Part shown: one piece after another, positions 52,391-61,184 of the stretch
How positions within the stretch are numbered: position 1 is the stretch's first letter
Layout of the letters: every line of letters begins with the position of its first letter
NCBI GenBank assembly: GCA_963762435.1
Contig: CAVXLN010000008.1
Location: 434,001-498,000, forward strand
Origin: JAXDMU01 sp963762435
GTDB taxonomy: Bacteria > Pseudomonadota > Alphaproteobacteria > ATCC43930 > CGMCC-115725
Direction of reading: 5' to 3'
DNA: 64,000 bases
Notes under the pieces: generated by a model
What the model saw: only the letters and a program-made list of their open reading frames with translations
Told to the model about the DNA's origin: nothing
Database searches by the model: none
Position numbers and translations under genes: made by a program

Positions 52391-54197
52391 CGATCGCACG
52401 ATCCGTCATCGGTTCCTTGATCCTATCCTTGGCAATCAGGTTGACGATCGCGGCCCGCAGTTTGCCATTCGAGACCGGCTTGTGCAGAAGCAACAGGCGG
52501 CTCGCCTTAGCTTCGGCCAAGCGATCTGGCGCCGTATCGCCGGTGATGAGCATCGCTGGAATCGTCTCGTTGTATTCCGAACGGAGCTGCTCGATGACAT
52601 CAATTCCGTTCTCGCCGTCGCGAAGCCGGTAATCACAGATGATAAGATCAGGTCGTTGTGCGCAGTCCGAAAGACAGTCGATAGCGTCGTCACCGGAGCC
52701 AGCTACAATAACCTCGTGGCCCCATCCCTTCAGCAAGGCAGACATCGCATTGCGAATCGCTAGCTCGTCGTCGATCACCACGATGAAGCCATGCGCGAGC
52801 GCGCCCGACGGCCCGTCCGACGACCGTTTGCAGGCTTGGATTGCTTCAGTGGCAATCGGAACAGAGACTTCAAAGCGAGAGCCGTAGCCCAATCGTGAAC
52901 GAACTTTCAGCTCACAGCCCAGTAAATCGAGCAGGCGGCGGACGATAGCAAGTCCGAGTCCCAGGCCTTTGTTACGGTCACGTTCCGGGTTGCCCAATTG
53001 ATAATATTCTTGGAATATGCGGTCGTGCTGATCGGGAGGGATTCCCCGTCCTGTGTCCAAAACCTGTATGGATAAGGTCGTATGGCCTCGTCGGCAGCCA
53101 ACCAGAACGCGCCCATGATCGGTGTAGCGGATCGCATTCGAAATAAGATTACGAAGGATGCGTTCCAAAAGGATCGGGTCGCTGTCGATGACGACCGTGG
53201 AGCGGATCCAGACAAGCGATAATCCCTTGATGTTGGCTTCTTCCTGGTGGTCTCGGCATAGCCTTTCAAGCAGAGGCCCAATCGGGAATGGCTGTCGATG
53301 GACCTCTACAGTGCCTGCATCAAGCTGCGAGATGTCGAGCAAAGCGGAAAAGAGACCGTCCATCGCGGCGGTAAATTCCTCGATCTGTTCAATCAACCTT
53401 TGCCCTTCCAAAGGCATGATGAGGCGGCGCAAAGCACCAATAAATAGACCGAGCGCGTGAATGGGCTGCCGCAAATCATGACTTGCTGCCGCGAGGAACG
53501 TCGTCTTCGCTGCACTCGCGCGTTCAGCAATATCCTTTTGGCGTTGCAAATCGGCGGCCATCCGCTCGGTCTGGATGCGTAGCTTGACCAATTGCTTAAA
53601 AGTACGATTGGTTATGACGGCGAGCCCGGCCATCGCTGGGATGAAGACCAGTAGCAGCATACAGCTCGCTCGCCGAACGGGGTCAGGCGATGTTATGCCG
53701 TACGCCAGATACGGGAGCGTGGCTGGTATAAATAGGGCAAAGAAAGCTGGCAGGTAGGCGCCGAAAGCTGAGATCGCGCCAGAGGAGACTGACAGTGTAA
53801 CCACCATAACGAGAAGCTCCATGTCGAAGCGGCCTCCCGTCGTTAATTCTAGGGGTGCCCAACCCCAGCCGACTCCCTCCGCAAAGCTAATCAGACTGAA
53901 CAAAACGGCCCAGTACCGCCAACTTTCACCCACTGGTTGCGACCGTCTGTAGGCCGCACGCAACGCGAGATGGCTTGCTGCACAGGCACCGATGTAGCAA
54001 TCCCAAGCCAGCCCAGTTCGTGTGTTCACGAACCCGAGTTGAAACAAAATCAATGTTAGGATGACCGCGGAAAAGGCCGCGCCCGACACCCCAAGTGTGA
54101 CAAATCCAAACACTGCGTCAATCTGCTCGACGGCAATGCGAAGTTGCGTCTCATCGGACGCAGGTGTGGTCATCGCGTGCCTGTTCAGGATAGCCAT
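52383..54197 (-). CDS. Hybrid sensor histidine kinase with C-terminal receiver domain
   Basis: The 604-residue membrane protein has about six helices (residues 28-195) as an integral sensor, a coiled region (200-230), then HisKA with the phospho-His H240 in AAASHDLRQPIHALG. The ATPase domain follows with NLISNAIRYTDHG (N box), LDTGRGIPPDQ (G1) and GLGLGLAIV (G2), and a receiver domain with IDDE and LIICDYRLRDGENG near the end. HDLRQP-type hybrid kinases often pair with a separate NarL-type regulator, as seen across the convergent border. The start may instead be 54173. The signal is unknown. Confidence 0.9.
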   Translation of the reverse strand: MAILNRHAMTTPASDETQLRIAVEQIDAVFGFVTLGVSGAAFSAVILTLILFQLGFVNTRTGLAWDCYIGACAASHLALRAAYRRSQPVGESWRYWAVLFSLISFAEGVGWGWAPLELTTGGRFDMELLVMVVTLSVSSGAISAFGAYLPAFFALFIPATLPYLAYGITSPDPVRRASCMLLLVFIPAMAGLAVITNRTFKQLVKLRIQTERMAADLQRQKDIAERASAAKTTFLAAASHDLRQPIHALGLFIGALRRLIMPLEGQRLIEQIEEFTAAMDGLFSALLDISQLDAGTVEVHRQPFPIGPLLERLCRDHQEEANIKGLSLVWIRSTVVIDSDPILLERILRNLISNAIRYTDHGRVLVGCRRGHTTLSIQVLDTGRGIPPDQHDRIFQEYYQLGNPERDRNKGLGLGLAIVRRLLDLLGCELKVRSRLGYGSRFEVSVPIATEAIQACKRSSDGPSGALAHGFIVVIDDELAIRNAMSALLKGWGHEVIVAGSGDDAIDCLSDCAQRPDLIICDYRLRDGENGIDVIEQLRSEYNETIPAMLITGDTAPDRLAEAKASRLLLLHKPVSNGKLRAAIVNLIAKDRIKEPMTDRAIVK

Positions 54198-54387
54198 CAG
54201 CCGCCTAATTTGAATGACAAGATGCAGCTATCAGAATTTGTGGAACGGTTCAGCAATATTCTTAAGGTGCGGCTACACAGTCTGCTGACGCCAATGTTCT
54301 GCAACGCGACCGCGACCGCGACCGACCCGCCAAAGGCGCAACGTCCGAGTTGGGTCAATGAACGAACCCGCTCTCGCGGGCGAGGGT

Positions 54388-54771
54388 TCAAGCCGCCGCA
54401 TTCATGATCGCCTCGACCTGCGCCTCGGTCTCGGCCACGGCCTGGTGGTGACCGGCGACGGTCACGACGGCTTGGCTGCCCGGCGGATCGTCATTGGGAT
54501 CGCTCGGCCCCACCACCGTGATGGCGCCGACCGCGAGATAAAGCGGCGTGCCGTCGGGGGCGGTAAAGGCGCCGAGCTTGGCACCCGCGCCCTTGAGCAG
54601 GGCCGCGATGCTGGCCGCATCCTCCCGCGTCAGCTGGTAAGCGCCGGCGTAATCGACCTTGGTGAAGACCGAACCTTGATCGTCCGGCGTGCTGCGCGTG
54701 ATGCGATAGACCGCACCGGCCTGAAGATGGAGCGGACTGCCATCGAGGGTCGGGATGTCGACGAAAGCCAT
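54388..54771 (-). CDS. Hypothetical protein with two FlbD-like repeats (127 aa)
   Basis: Two similar halves are visible: PTLDGSPLHLQAGAVYRI ... EDAASIAALL and TAPDGTPLYLAVGAITVV ... EAQVEAIM. The pattern LDGxPLxLxAxxV, a threonine/proline turn and a final helix resembles the short FlbD-type domain, here duplicated. Function is unknown; a structural or binding role is possible. The start MAFVDIPTL (54771) is chosen by homology of the first repeat; the frame is open 18 codons upstream. It lies beside three XRE-module genes. Confidence 0.55.
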   Translation of the reverse strand: MAFVDIPTLDGSPLHLQAGAVYRITRSTPDDQGSVFTKVDYAGAYQLTREDAASIAALLKGAGAKLGAFTAPDGTPLYLAVGAITVVGPSDPNDDPPGSQAVVTVAGHHQAVAETEAQVEAIMNAAA

Positions 54772-54829
54772 GGCGCGGGCCTTTCTTGGCGGGGAGGGCA
54801 GAGCATAGCGGACTGGCTGCCGCAAATCA

Positions 54830-55414
54830 TCAGGCCGCGTCCAGCTTGACGCCCACCCGCTGGCCCAAGGCGGCCGCGATATTCACCAGCTCATCGAGGG
54901 AGAATCTTTCGGTTTGGCCGCGCAGCAGATAACTCACGCATGGCTGTGTGAGACCCAGCTGCGCCGCCACCTCTCGCTGCTCCCAGCCTTTCGTCCGGAT
55001 GATCGTCTCGATCTGCCGCATCAGCTCGGCGCGAAGCTCGAGATTGACCTCGATCTGCCCCGCGCTTGGACTAAGCCGGCTGGCGACCGGGCCGGACGGA
55101 CCTTTGAATACGCCTTGGTACCAGTATTTCTGCGGATCGCGAAACCAAGCGCGGTTCTTTTCGGTTTCGAATTTCGCGAGCTGGCGCATATCCACGCCGA
55201 AGCGGAAGCACACGGCAAGCAGTTCCCAGAGCTCCTCGTCCCGAGGTGCGCGCTTCAAATAGACCACCAAGCCTCGCTGCCCGTCGCTTTGGAATGTCTC
55301 GATGCAAGCAATGCGTTCCAGCCATTCGAAGTAAGCCCGCTCGTCATTCTGATGATAGAACGAGACCTGCGTGTCCATTTGGGACAGTTCGAGGAACGCG
55401 TCTTCGGATGTCAT
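54830..55414 (-). CDS. XRE-family protein with unknown N-terminal domain (194 aa)
   Basis: Residues 1-115 form an unrecognised domain rich in aromatic residues (FYHQNDERAYFEWLERI, LKRAPRDEELWELLAV, RDPQKYWYQGVF). Residues about 125-194 are an XRE/HigA helix-turn-helix: AELMRQIETIIRTKGWEQREVAAQLGLTQP, then SYLLRGQTERFSLDELVNIAAALG and VKLDAA. The same C-terminal module, ending identically in KLDAA, appears in a fragment at 55469 and in the intact antitoxin at 56267. It is probably a DNA-binding regulator; the partner is not evident. Confidence 0.72.
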   Translation of the reverse strand: MTSEDAFLELSQMDTQVSFYHQNDERAYFEWLERIACIETFQSDGQRGLVVYLKRAPRDEELWELLAVCFRFGVDMRQLAKFETEKNRAWFRDPQKYWYQGVFKGPSGPVASRLSPSAGQIEVNLELRAELMRQIETIIRTKGWEQREVAAQLGLTQPCVSYLLRGQTERFSLDELVNIAAALGQRVGVKLDAA

Positions 55415-55468
55415 CGTGCTTTGCCTGGTGCGGAAGGGGCGCCGAGGCCGCCTCGAACGGCCTGCCGG

Positions 55469-55615
55469 TTAAGCCGCGTCCAGCTTGACGCGTACTCGCT
55501 GGCCAAGGGCGGCAATGATATCGACCAGGGCATCAAGCGAAAAATTCCCGATCCGGCCTCGCCGGAGATCATTCACTCGCGGCCGCGCGATCTCGCAGCA
55601 GGCGGCTTTCTCGGC
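55469..55615 (-). pseudogene. Fragment of an XRE/HigA antitoxin-like gene
   Basis: Only the C-terminal 48 codons remain: AEKAACCEIARPRVNDL, RRGRIGNFSLDALVDIIAALG and VRVKLDAA. They correspond to CGITQPRVNDL, LRGRIANFSLDALVNIAAALG and VSVKLDAA of the intact antitoxin about 0.8 kb away. No toxin and no N terminus are present; the upstream end merges into the promoter region of the opposite gene. I infer a degraded duplicate. Confidence 0.6.
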
Positions 55616-55675
55616 AAGGGAGGGAAGGCGCATACTAAGAGCGATCCGGGAGGATCTTGCGCCAGGGAGGCCGGG

Positions 55676-56266
55676 ATGGAATGGAGCGTCTGGTCCCTCA
55701 ATCATGTCGAGCGCGCCCATCGCGACGTGATCGTCATCCTGCTTGCCTGGAACCGCTTCTCGACGAGGGTCGGCGAGGAGCTCAAGAAGCACAGCCAGGA
55801 ATTCGGTCATCTCATGAGCTACAAGGGCGTGCTCGTCCTGCCCTATGACGACCGTATGCGCGAGGCGCTCGTGGAAATCACGGCCAAGCCTTGGCCTGAG
55901 GCGGTCAAGGCGCGGATCGAGGCCGAGCAATATCCCTTCCTCCTCATCATCGACCGCGACTTCCGCGATTTCGACCCGTGCCGCGACCAATTCGCCTTCG
56001 TCTGGTTCTCCGACCTCAAGGGTCATGAGGACACGGTCCCGGAAGTGCTCGACGCCATCGCCCGCAAGATCGACCGCCGCGAGGATCTCTTCGCCTATCT
56101 CGCCGAGGTCGCGGCGGCGGCCGAGGAAGGCAAGCTCGCCGACCGCCTCGCCGGTCTTGCCAAATATGTCGATCTGAAGCTGCCCGTGATCCCGGGCATG
56201 CTCTCGATCAATGCGGGGGCGATCTGGGCGGCGGTGATGGGTGGGGCGGCGAAGGGGCGGGTGTGA
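55676..56266 (+). CDS. Hypothetical protein (196 aa)
   Basis: The start ATG 55676 is strongly supported by GGGAGG (55665-55670) at five bases. The first part (EWSVWSLNHVERAHRDVIVILLAWN, LMSYKGVLVLPYDDRMREAL) and the middle (YPFLLIIDRDFRDFDPCRDQFAFVWFSD) suggest an alternating alpha/beta fold, then charged helices (about 120-165) and a short hydrophobic end. I do not recognise a family. It sits head-to-tail between two antitoxin-like modules, and its stop directly abuts the higA stop. It could be an accessory or effector gene of that island. Confidence 0.6.
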   Translation: MEWSVWSLNHVERAHRDVIVILLAWNRFSTRVGEELKKHSQEFGHLMSYKGVLVLPYDDRMREALVEITAKPWPEAVKARIEAEQYPFLLIIDRDFRDFDPCRDQFAFVWFSDLKGHEDTVPEVLDAIARKIDRREDLFAYLAEVAAAAEEGKLADRLAGLAKYVDLKLPVIPGMLSINAGAIWAAVMGGAAKGRV

Positions 56267-56548
56267 TCAGGCCGCGTCGAGCTTGACGCTCACGCGCTGG
56301 CCGAGGGCCGCCGCGATATTCACCAGCGCGTCGAGCGAGAAGTTCGCAATCCGGCCGCGCAGGAGATCATTGACCCGCGGCTGCGTAATCCCGCAACGAG
56401 CGGCAGCTTCCGCCTGCTTCCAGCCATGGGCACGGATGATTGCCTCGATCTGTCGCATGATATCAGCCCGTGCCTTCAGATTGGCGGCCTCGCCCGGCGT
56501 GTCGGCGATGGCGTCCCAGACGCTGGTGAAGGTCTCGGTTTCGATCAT
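56267..56548 (-). CDS. higA: HigA-type antitoxin (XRE helix-turn-helix)
   Basis: The 93-residue protein has an N-terminal segment (about 1-28) and an XRE HTH: ADIMRQIEAIIRAHGWKQAEAAARCGITQP, then VNDLLRGRIANFSLDALVNIAAALGQ. It binds DNA and neutralises the toxin encoded upstream; the toxin-first order is that of HigBA systems. Its start overlaps the toxin stop (ATGA). The dyad over the operon promoter is the likely binding site. Confidence 0.85.
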   Translation of the reverse strand: MIETETFTSVWDAIADTPGEAANLKARADIMRQIEAIIRAHGWKQAEAAARCGITQPRVNDLLRGRIANFSLDALVNIAAALGQRVSVKLDAA

Positions 56549-56871
56549 CTTATGGTCCTCATCAGCTCCGCATAGCGAGCTTTTGCAACGTCGATGTCGC
56601 GCTGCGCCGTTTTCTCGGTCTTCTTCTGGAACGCGTGCAGCACGTAGATGGCGTCGGCTAGGCGAGCGGTGTAAATCACGCGATAGGCGCCGCTCGCATC
56701 CCGGATCCTCAGCTCCTCGACACCGGGTCCGATCGTGGAAAACGGCTTGAAGCTCGATGGCTGCTCCCCGCGCTGCACTTTCTCGAGCTGATAGCCTGCT
56801 TGTTGCCTGGCGGCAGCGGGAAAGAGCCGCAATGACTGCAACGAGTCTGCAAGGAACGCGATCTGCTTCAC
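56545..56871 (-). CDS. higB: HigB-type (RelE/gp49-like) toxin
   Basis: The toxin of about 108 residues has the family pattern: KQIAFLADSLQSLRLFP, AARQQAGYQLEKVQRG, IGPGVEELRIRDASGAYRVIYTAR (catalytic sheet) and YVLHAFQKKTEKT. HigB-like toxins cleave mRNA on the ribosome. The GTG at 56871 is chosen as start because the promoter -10 box (56878-56883) ends one base before the ATG at 56877, so transcription should begin at about 56871, giving a leaderless message. The ATG at 56877 is two codons earlier in the same frame. Confidence 0.82.
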   Translation of the reverse strand: MKQIAFLADSLQSLRLFPAAARQQAGYQLEKVQRGEQPSSFKPFSTIGPGVEELRIRDASGAYRVIYTARLADAIYVLHAFQKKTEKTAQRDIDVAKARYAELMRTIR

Positions 56872-56877
56872 GAGCAT

Positions 56878-56906
56878 CTTATATCAAAATCGATATAGAG
56901 TCTCAA
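56878..56906 (-). promoter_or_regulatory. higBA promoter with overlapping dyad operator
   Basis: Read on the minus strand: TTGAGA (56906-56901), 17-base spacer, TATAAG (56883-56878). A dyad, TATATC (56880-56885) and GATATA (56892-56897) with a six-base gap, covers the -10 box and part of the spacer. This is the usual place for HigA or toxin-antitoxin autorepression. The promoter lies right against the toxin reading frame, implying little or no 5' UTR. Confidence 0.7.
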
Positions 56907-56951
56907 CCTTCCCATTCCCCCCGCCCCCGCATCTCCTCTAAACTCCCCCGT

Positions 56952-59187
56952 ATGTCGACTCTGCCTTTCCCCTCCGAGCCCGCCTACCTCCGCGGCTTGA
57001 ACGAGCCGCAGCGCCGCGCGGTCGAGACGCTCGACGGGCCGGTGCTCATGCTGGCCGGTGCGGGCACCGGCAAGACGCGCGCGCTCATCGCCCGGCTTGC
57101 CCATATTCTCGTGACGCGCCGCGCGTATCCCAGCCAGATCCTGGCCGTGACATTCACCAACAAGGCGGCGCGCGAGATGCGCGAGCGGCTGGAGCGGCTG
57201 ATCGGCCCGGCCGTCGACGGCCTGTGGCTCGGCACCTTCCATTCGCTCTGCGCCCGCATCCTCAGGCGTCATGCCGAGGCGGTCGGCCTCAAATCCAACT
57301 TCACGATTCTCGATACCGACGACCAGATCCGCCTGGTGAAGCAGCTGCTCTCGGCCGAGAATATCGATGACAAGCGCTGGCCGGCCCGCGCGGTGCTGGG
57401 CGCCATCGAGCGCTGGAAGGATCGCGGCCTCGGCCCCGACAAGATCGATGCCGACGAGGCGGGCGAGTTCGCCGGCGGCCGCATGGCGCTGCTCTACCGG
57501 CTCTATCAGGATCGGCTCAAGGTGCTGAACGCCGTCGATTTCGGCGATCTGCTGCTGCACAACCTCACGATCTTCCTCGAGCATCCGGACATACTGGCCG
57601 ACTACCAGAAGCGGTTCCGCTACCTGCTGGTCGACGAGTACCAGGACACCAATGTCGCGCAATATCTCTGGCTCCGGCTCTTGGCCCAGGCGCACCGCAA
57701 CATCTGCTGTGTGGGCGATGACGATCAGTCGATCTATGGCTGGCGCGGCGCCGAGGTCGGCAACATCCTGAAATTCGAGCAGGATTTCCCGGGTGCCGTG
57801 GTCATCCGGCTGGAGCAGAATTACCGCTCGACGCCGGAGATCCTGGCGGCGGCCGGCCATCTCATCGCGCACAATGCCGGCAGGCTGGGCAAGACGCTCT
57901 GGACCGACGGCGCCGGCGGCGAGAAGGTCCAGCTGCGCGGCGTCTGGGACAGCGAGGAGGAGGCGCGCTGGGTCGCCGACGAGATCGAGGCGGAGCAGCG
58001 GCGCGGCACGCATCTCGCCGACATCGCCGTGCTGATGCGCGCCGGCTTCCAGACCCGCGAATTCGAAGAGCGTTTCATCACGCTCGGCATCCCCTATCGC
58101 GTCGTCGGCGGCCCGCGCTTCTATGAGCGCCAGGAAATCCGCGATGCGATGGCCTATTTCCGGCTGGTGCAGCAGCCCGACGACGATCTCGCCTTCGAGC
58201 GCATCGTCAATCTGCCGCGCCGCGGCATCGGTCAGGCGACGATCCAGGCGCTCTACACGTTGGGCCGCGCCATGGGCGTGTCGCTGACCGAGTCGGCACG
58301 CCAGCTCATCGGCAGCGACGAGCTGAAGCCGGCCGGGCGGAAGGCGCTGGGCAATTTCATCCGCGACATGGATCGCTGGCGCGGCCAGACCTCATCGCTC
58401 TCCCATGTCGAGCTCGCCCGGATCATCCTCGACGAATCGGGCTATACCGCGATGTGGCAGGCCGACAAGGCGCCCGACGCGGCAGGCCGGCTCGAAAATC
58501 TGCGCGAGCTCACCGTCGCCATGGCTGAGTTCGATACGCTGGCGGGCTTCCTCGAGCATGTCAGCCTGGTCATGGACAATGCCGCCGACGCCACCGGCGA
58601 CCAGGTCAGCCTGATGACGCTCCATTCGGCCAAGGGGCTCGAATTCGAGATCGTGTTCCTGCCGGGCTGGGAGGAAGGGCTGTTCCCGCATCAGCGCGCC
58701 ATGGACGAGACGGGCGGCGCCGGGCTTGAGGAGGAACGGCGGCTCGCCTATGTCGGCCTCACCCGCGCCAAGCGCAAGGCGCTCATCTCCTACGCCGCCA
58801 ATCGCCGGCTCTATGGCCAGTGGCAGAGCGCCATCCCCTCGCGCTTCGTCGGCGAGCTGCCGCAGGACATGATCGAGATCAATCTCGCCACCGGCATGTA
58901 TGGCCATGGCGCGCCCTCGGGCCGCGGCACGGCCTTCGATGTCGACACCGTGCCGTTCCGGGGCTTCCGCCAGCCCTTGCGCGGCGGCCGCGTGATCGAA
59001 CTCATATTCCGCCCCGCGCGAAGGCGGCGAGATCCGCAAGGTCGGCGGCTTCAAGGCGGGCGACCGCGTGTTCCACCAGAAATTCGGCGGCGGCACGGTG
59101 CGCGAGATCGACGACAACAAGCTCGTCATCGATTTCGATCATGCCGGCGAGAAGAAGGTCATGGACAGTTTCGTGGAGAAGATTTGA
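56952..59187 (+). pseudogene. uvrD: UvrD/PcrA-type DNA helicase, interrupted by one extra base near its end
   Basis: This superfamily 1A helicase starts MSTLPFPSEP and has Q motif LNEPQRRAVE, Walker A GAGTGKT (36-42), motif Ia TFTNKAAREM, motif II VDEYQDTN, motif III GDDDQSIYGWRGA, motif IV LEQNYRST, motif V LMTLHSAKGLEF and motif VI YVGLTRAKRK. After RGGRVIE the frame is lost: one extra A at 58999-59000. The +1 frame gives DSYSAPREGGEIRKVGG, then GDRVFHQKFGGGTVREID and ends VMDSFVEKI, the normal UvrD/PcrA C-terminal Tudor-like domain. Without the extra base the protein has about 744 residues. As written the frame runs on into prmA. It acts in nucleotide excision and mismatch repair. Confidence 0.9.
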
Positions 59188-60071
59188 TCCCCTTGGATCA
59201 GCGCCTCTGGCGCATCGCCATCACCGCCCCCGACGAGCGCGCCGCCGGCGCCTTCTCGGCGGCATTGGAGCTCGCCGGCGCCAGCATCGGCGCCTTCGAG
59301 ATCGAGCCCCAGGGCAAATGGACGATCGAAGGCCTGGTCGAAGGCAAGCCCGACCGCGCCGCGGTCGAGGCGGCGATGGCGCTGGCCGCCTCCGCCTACG
59401 GCCTCGCCGAGCCCTCGATCGCGGTCGAGCCGATGCCCGATATCGATTGGCTAAAGCGCAATCAGGAAAGCTTCCCGCCGATGCGGATCGGCCGGTACTT
59501 CATCCATGGCAGCCATATCGAAACACCGGTGCCGGCGGGATCCATCGGCTTGCTGATCGACGCCGCCACGGCCTTCGGCACGGGCGAGCACGCCACGACC
59601 CATGGCTGCCTTCTGGCGCTCGATCGGCTGGTGCGGCAGGGCAAACGAAGCCGCATCCTCGATATGGGCACCGGCACCGGCATCCTCGCCATCGCGGCCG
59701 CCAAAAGCTGGCGCGTGCCGGTGCTGGCCTGCGATATCGACGGCAATTCAGTGAAGGTCGCGGCCGAGAATGTCGGGCTCAACCATGTCGCCGGGCTCGT
59801 CATGTGCCGGCAGAGCGACGGCTACGCGTCCCGCGCCGTGCGGATCAATGGCCCCTACGATCTGATTTTCGCCAACATCCTGGCGCGGCCCTTGGTGTCG
59901 ATGGCGCCAGACCTCGCCCGATATCTGGCACCGGGCGGCGTCGCCATCCTGTCGGGCCTGCTGGCTGGGCAGGAACGCTATGTGGCGGCCGCCCATCGCG
60001 CCCAGGGGCTCGCCTTCATGGGCCGCATCCAGCGCCAGGGCTGGCACACGCTGATCTTCAGCAAGGGCTGA
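59184..60071 (+). CDS. prmA: Ribosomal protein L11 methyltransferase
   Basis: The protein of about 295 residues has an N-terminal substrate-recognition domain (about 1-100), then AAFGTGEHATTHGC and the SAM motif ILDMGTGTGILAIAA, CDIDGNSV, and FANILARPL with the catalytic-region NxL motif, then GGVAILSGLLAGQ. It trimethylates L11 in the cytoplasm. The start TTG 59184 overlaps the uvrD stop (TTGA); TTG 59193 is also possible. The apparent single frame with uvrD results from the frameshift in uvrD and is not a genuine fusion. Confidence 0.9.
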   Translation: MIPLDQRLWRIAITAPDERAAGAFSAALELAGASIGAFEIEPQGKWTIEGLVEGKPDRAAVEAAMALAASAYGLAEPSIAVEPMPDIDWLKRNQESFPPMRIGRYFIHGSHIETPVPAGSIGLLIDAATAFGTGEHATTHGCLLALDRLVRQGKRSRILDMGTGTGILAIAAAKSWRVPVLACDIDGNSVKVAAENVGLNHVAGLVMCRQSDGYASRAVRINGPYDLIFANILARPLVSMAPDLARYLAPGGVAILSGLLAGQERYVAAAHRAQGLAFMGRIQRQGWHTLIFSKG

Positions 60072-60077
60072 CTCCAC

Positions 60078-60698
60078 ATGCGCATCGCCTGCCTGCACAC
60101 GGCCGAAAGCAACGTCGCGGTCTTCGATGCCGCTCTCGCCGGACTCGACCGGCCGGATGTTGAGCTTACCCATATCGTGCGTGCGGATCTGCTGGCGTCA
60201 GCCGAGGCCGCCGGCGGCTTGATGCCCGAAATCGTGGAGGAGACACGCGCAGCACTGGGATCGCTCGAAGCCGATTTCCGGCTTCTGACCTGCTCGACTC
60301 TCGGGCCGTCGGTCGATGGTTTGGAAGGTGTCGCGCGGGTCGACGCGGCCTTAGCACGCGAAGCCGTCCGCTGCGGCGGCAAGATCGCCGTGCTTTATGC
60401 GGTCGAGACGACGCGCGAGACGACGCGACTGTTGTTCGAGGATGTCTCGAAGGGGACGGATGCCGAGATCGAGATGCGGCTCGTCGCGGGCGCCTGGGAT
60501 CTCTTCAAGTCAGGCGATCGGGCGAGCTATTTCGCCGTGATCGCCAAGGCGGCCGATAAAGCGGCGGACGCTGGGTATCGTGTCGCCCTCGCCCAGGCCT
60601 CGATGGCCGGGGCGGCGTCGCTCACTCAAGCCCGGCCGCTGCCCTTGAGCAGCCCGGCGGCGGGCTTGAGAGAGGCCGTTCAGGCGGCGTGCGAGTGA
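60078..60698 (+). CDS. Asp/Glu/hydantoin racemase-like protein
   Basis: The 206-residue protein has ACLHTAESNVAVFDAAL at the N terminus, LLTCSTLGPSVDGLEG with the first catalytic cysteine environment (CSTLGP) and a two-lobed alpha/beta pattern of the aspartate/glutamate racemase superfamily; the second lobe has VALAQASMAGA in place of the usual second cysteine motif. The loss of the second cysteine makes racemisation doubtful. The start ATG 60078 is six bases after prmA. Its end overlaps the convergent DUF1127 gene by 19 bases. Substrate is unknown. Confidence 0.7.
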   Translation: MRIACLHTAESNVAVFDAALAGLDRPDVELTHIVRADLLASAEAAGGLMPEIVEETRAALGSLEADFRLLTCSTLGPSVDGLEGVARVDAALAREAVRCGGKIAVLYAVETTRETTRLLFEDVSKGTDAEIEMRLVAGAWDLFKSGDRASYFAVIAKAADKAADAGYRVALAQASMAGAASLTQARPLPLSSPAAGLREAVQAACE

Positions 60699-60901
60699 CG
60701 GGACTCGTTCGCGGCGGCCAGCACCGGCTGAGCGGCCGGGTGCCGCGCCTGGCGATCGAACCGGATGAAGGGGATGTCGCCGCGACGCAGGCCGATATCG
60801 GCCAGCATGCGATCGTCCATCGAATAAAGCTCGTTCAGCACGCGCTGCCGCTCCTGCCAATGGCGCAGGCGGGCGATCGCGGCGTTCAGGGTCGTCAACA
60901 T
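60680..60901 (-). CDS. DUF1127 family small protein
   Basis: The 73-residue protein has the DUF1127 signature: WQERQRVLNELYSMDDRMLADIGLRRGDI, then a variable Ala/His-rich tail. Such short proteins of alphaproteobacteria are linked to RNA turnover and phosphate or carbon metabolism. The start at 60901 follows AAGGAG on the coding strand. It is convergent with the racemase-like gene. Confidence 0.85.
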   Translation of the reverse strand: MLTTLNAAIARLRHWQERQRVLNELYSMDDRMLADIGLRRGDIPFIRFDRQARHPAAQPVLAAANESRHSHAA

Positions 60902-61009
60902 GATCTGCTCCTTGTGCGATGCAATAGTGGGCACCGCGTTGGGCTAATAAATGATGGAATTCCGCCACTTGAGAAGATATTGCGCCGCAGCACAGGCCTG
61001 CCGCTCGCG

Positions 61010-61082
61010 CATGATTGGCCCCTCGCGCGCCTGGCGGGAGAAGGAGGGGCCCGCGCCAGCGGGAAGGTGAGGGGATACGCAA
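61010..61082. repeat. Degenerate REP-like palindromic element
   Basis: TTGGCCCCTCGCGCGCCTGG, GCGGGAGAAGGAGGGGCCCGC and GCGGGAAGGTGAGGGGATACG follow each other in the DUF1127-LysR gap. Read in reverse the order CCTCACCTTCCCGC, GGGCCCCTCCTTCTCCCGC resembles the serC-serA element and common CCCTCACC/CCCTCTCCCGC repeats. The remainder of the gap (60902-61184) shows no gene. Confidence 0.5.
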
Positions 61083-61184
61083 GGCCCTGATGCGTCGGTC
61101 GAAATTCCGTGCGCGCACCCCCGCCGCCCGAGCGCACGAGGGGGTATCTACGGGCGAGCGATCACCTGATCGCCGCTCGGTCGA

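Noticed and set aside
56757..60071. A single 1,104-residue UvrD-PrmA fusion protein
   Set aside because: The stretch between the two domains is meaningless in that frame, whereas the +1 frame gives the normal UvrD C terminus with its own stop followed by prmA. The fusion results from one extra base.
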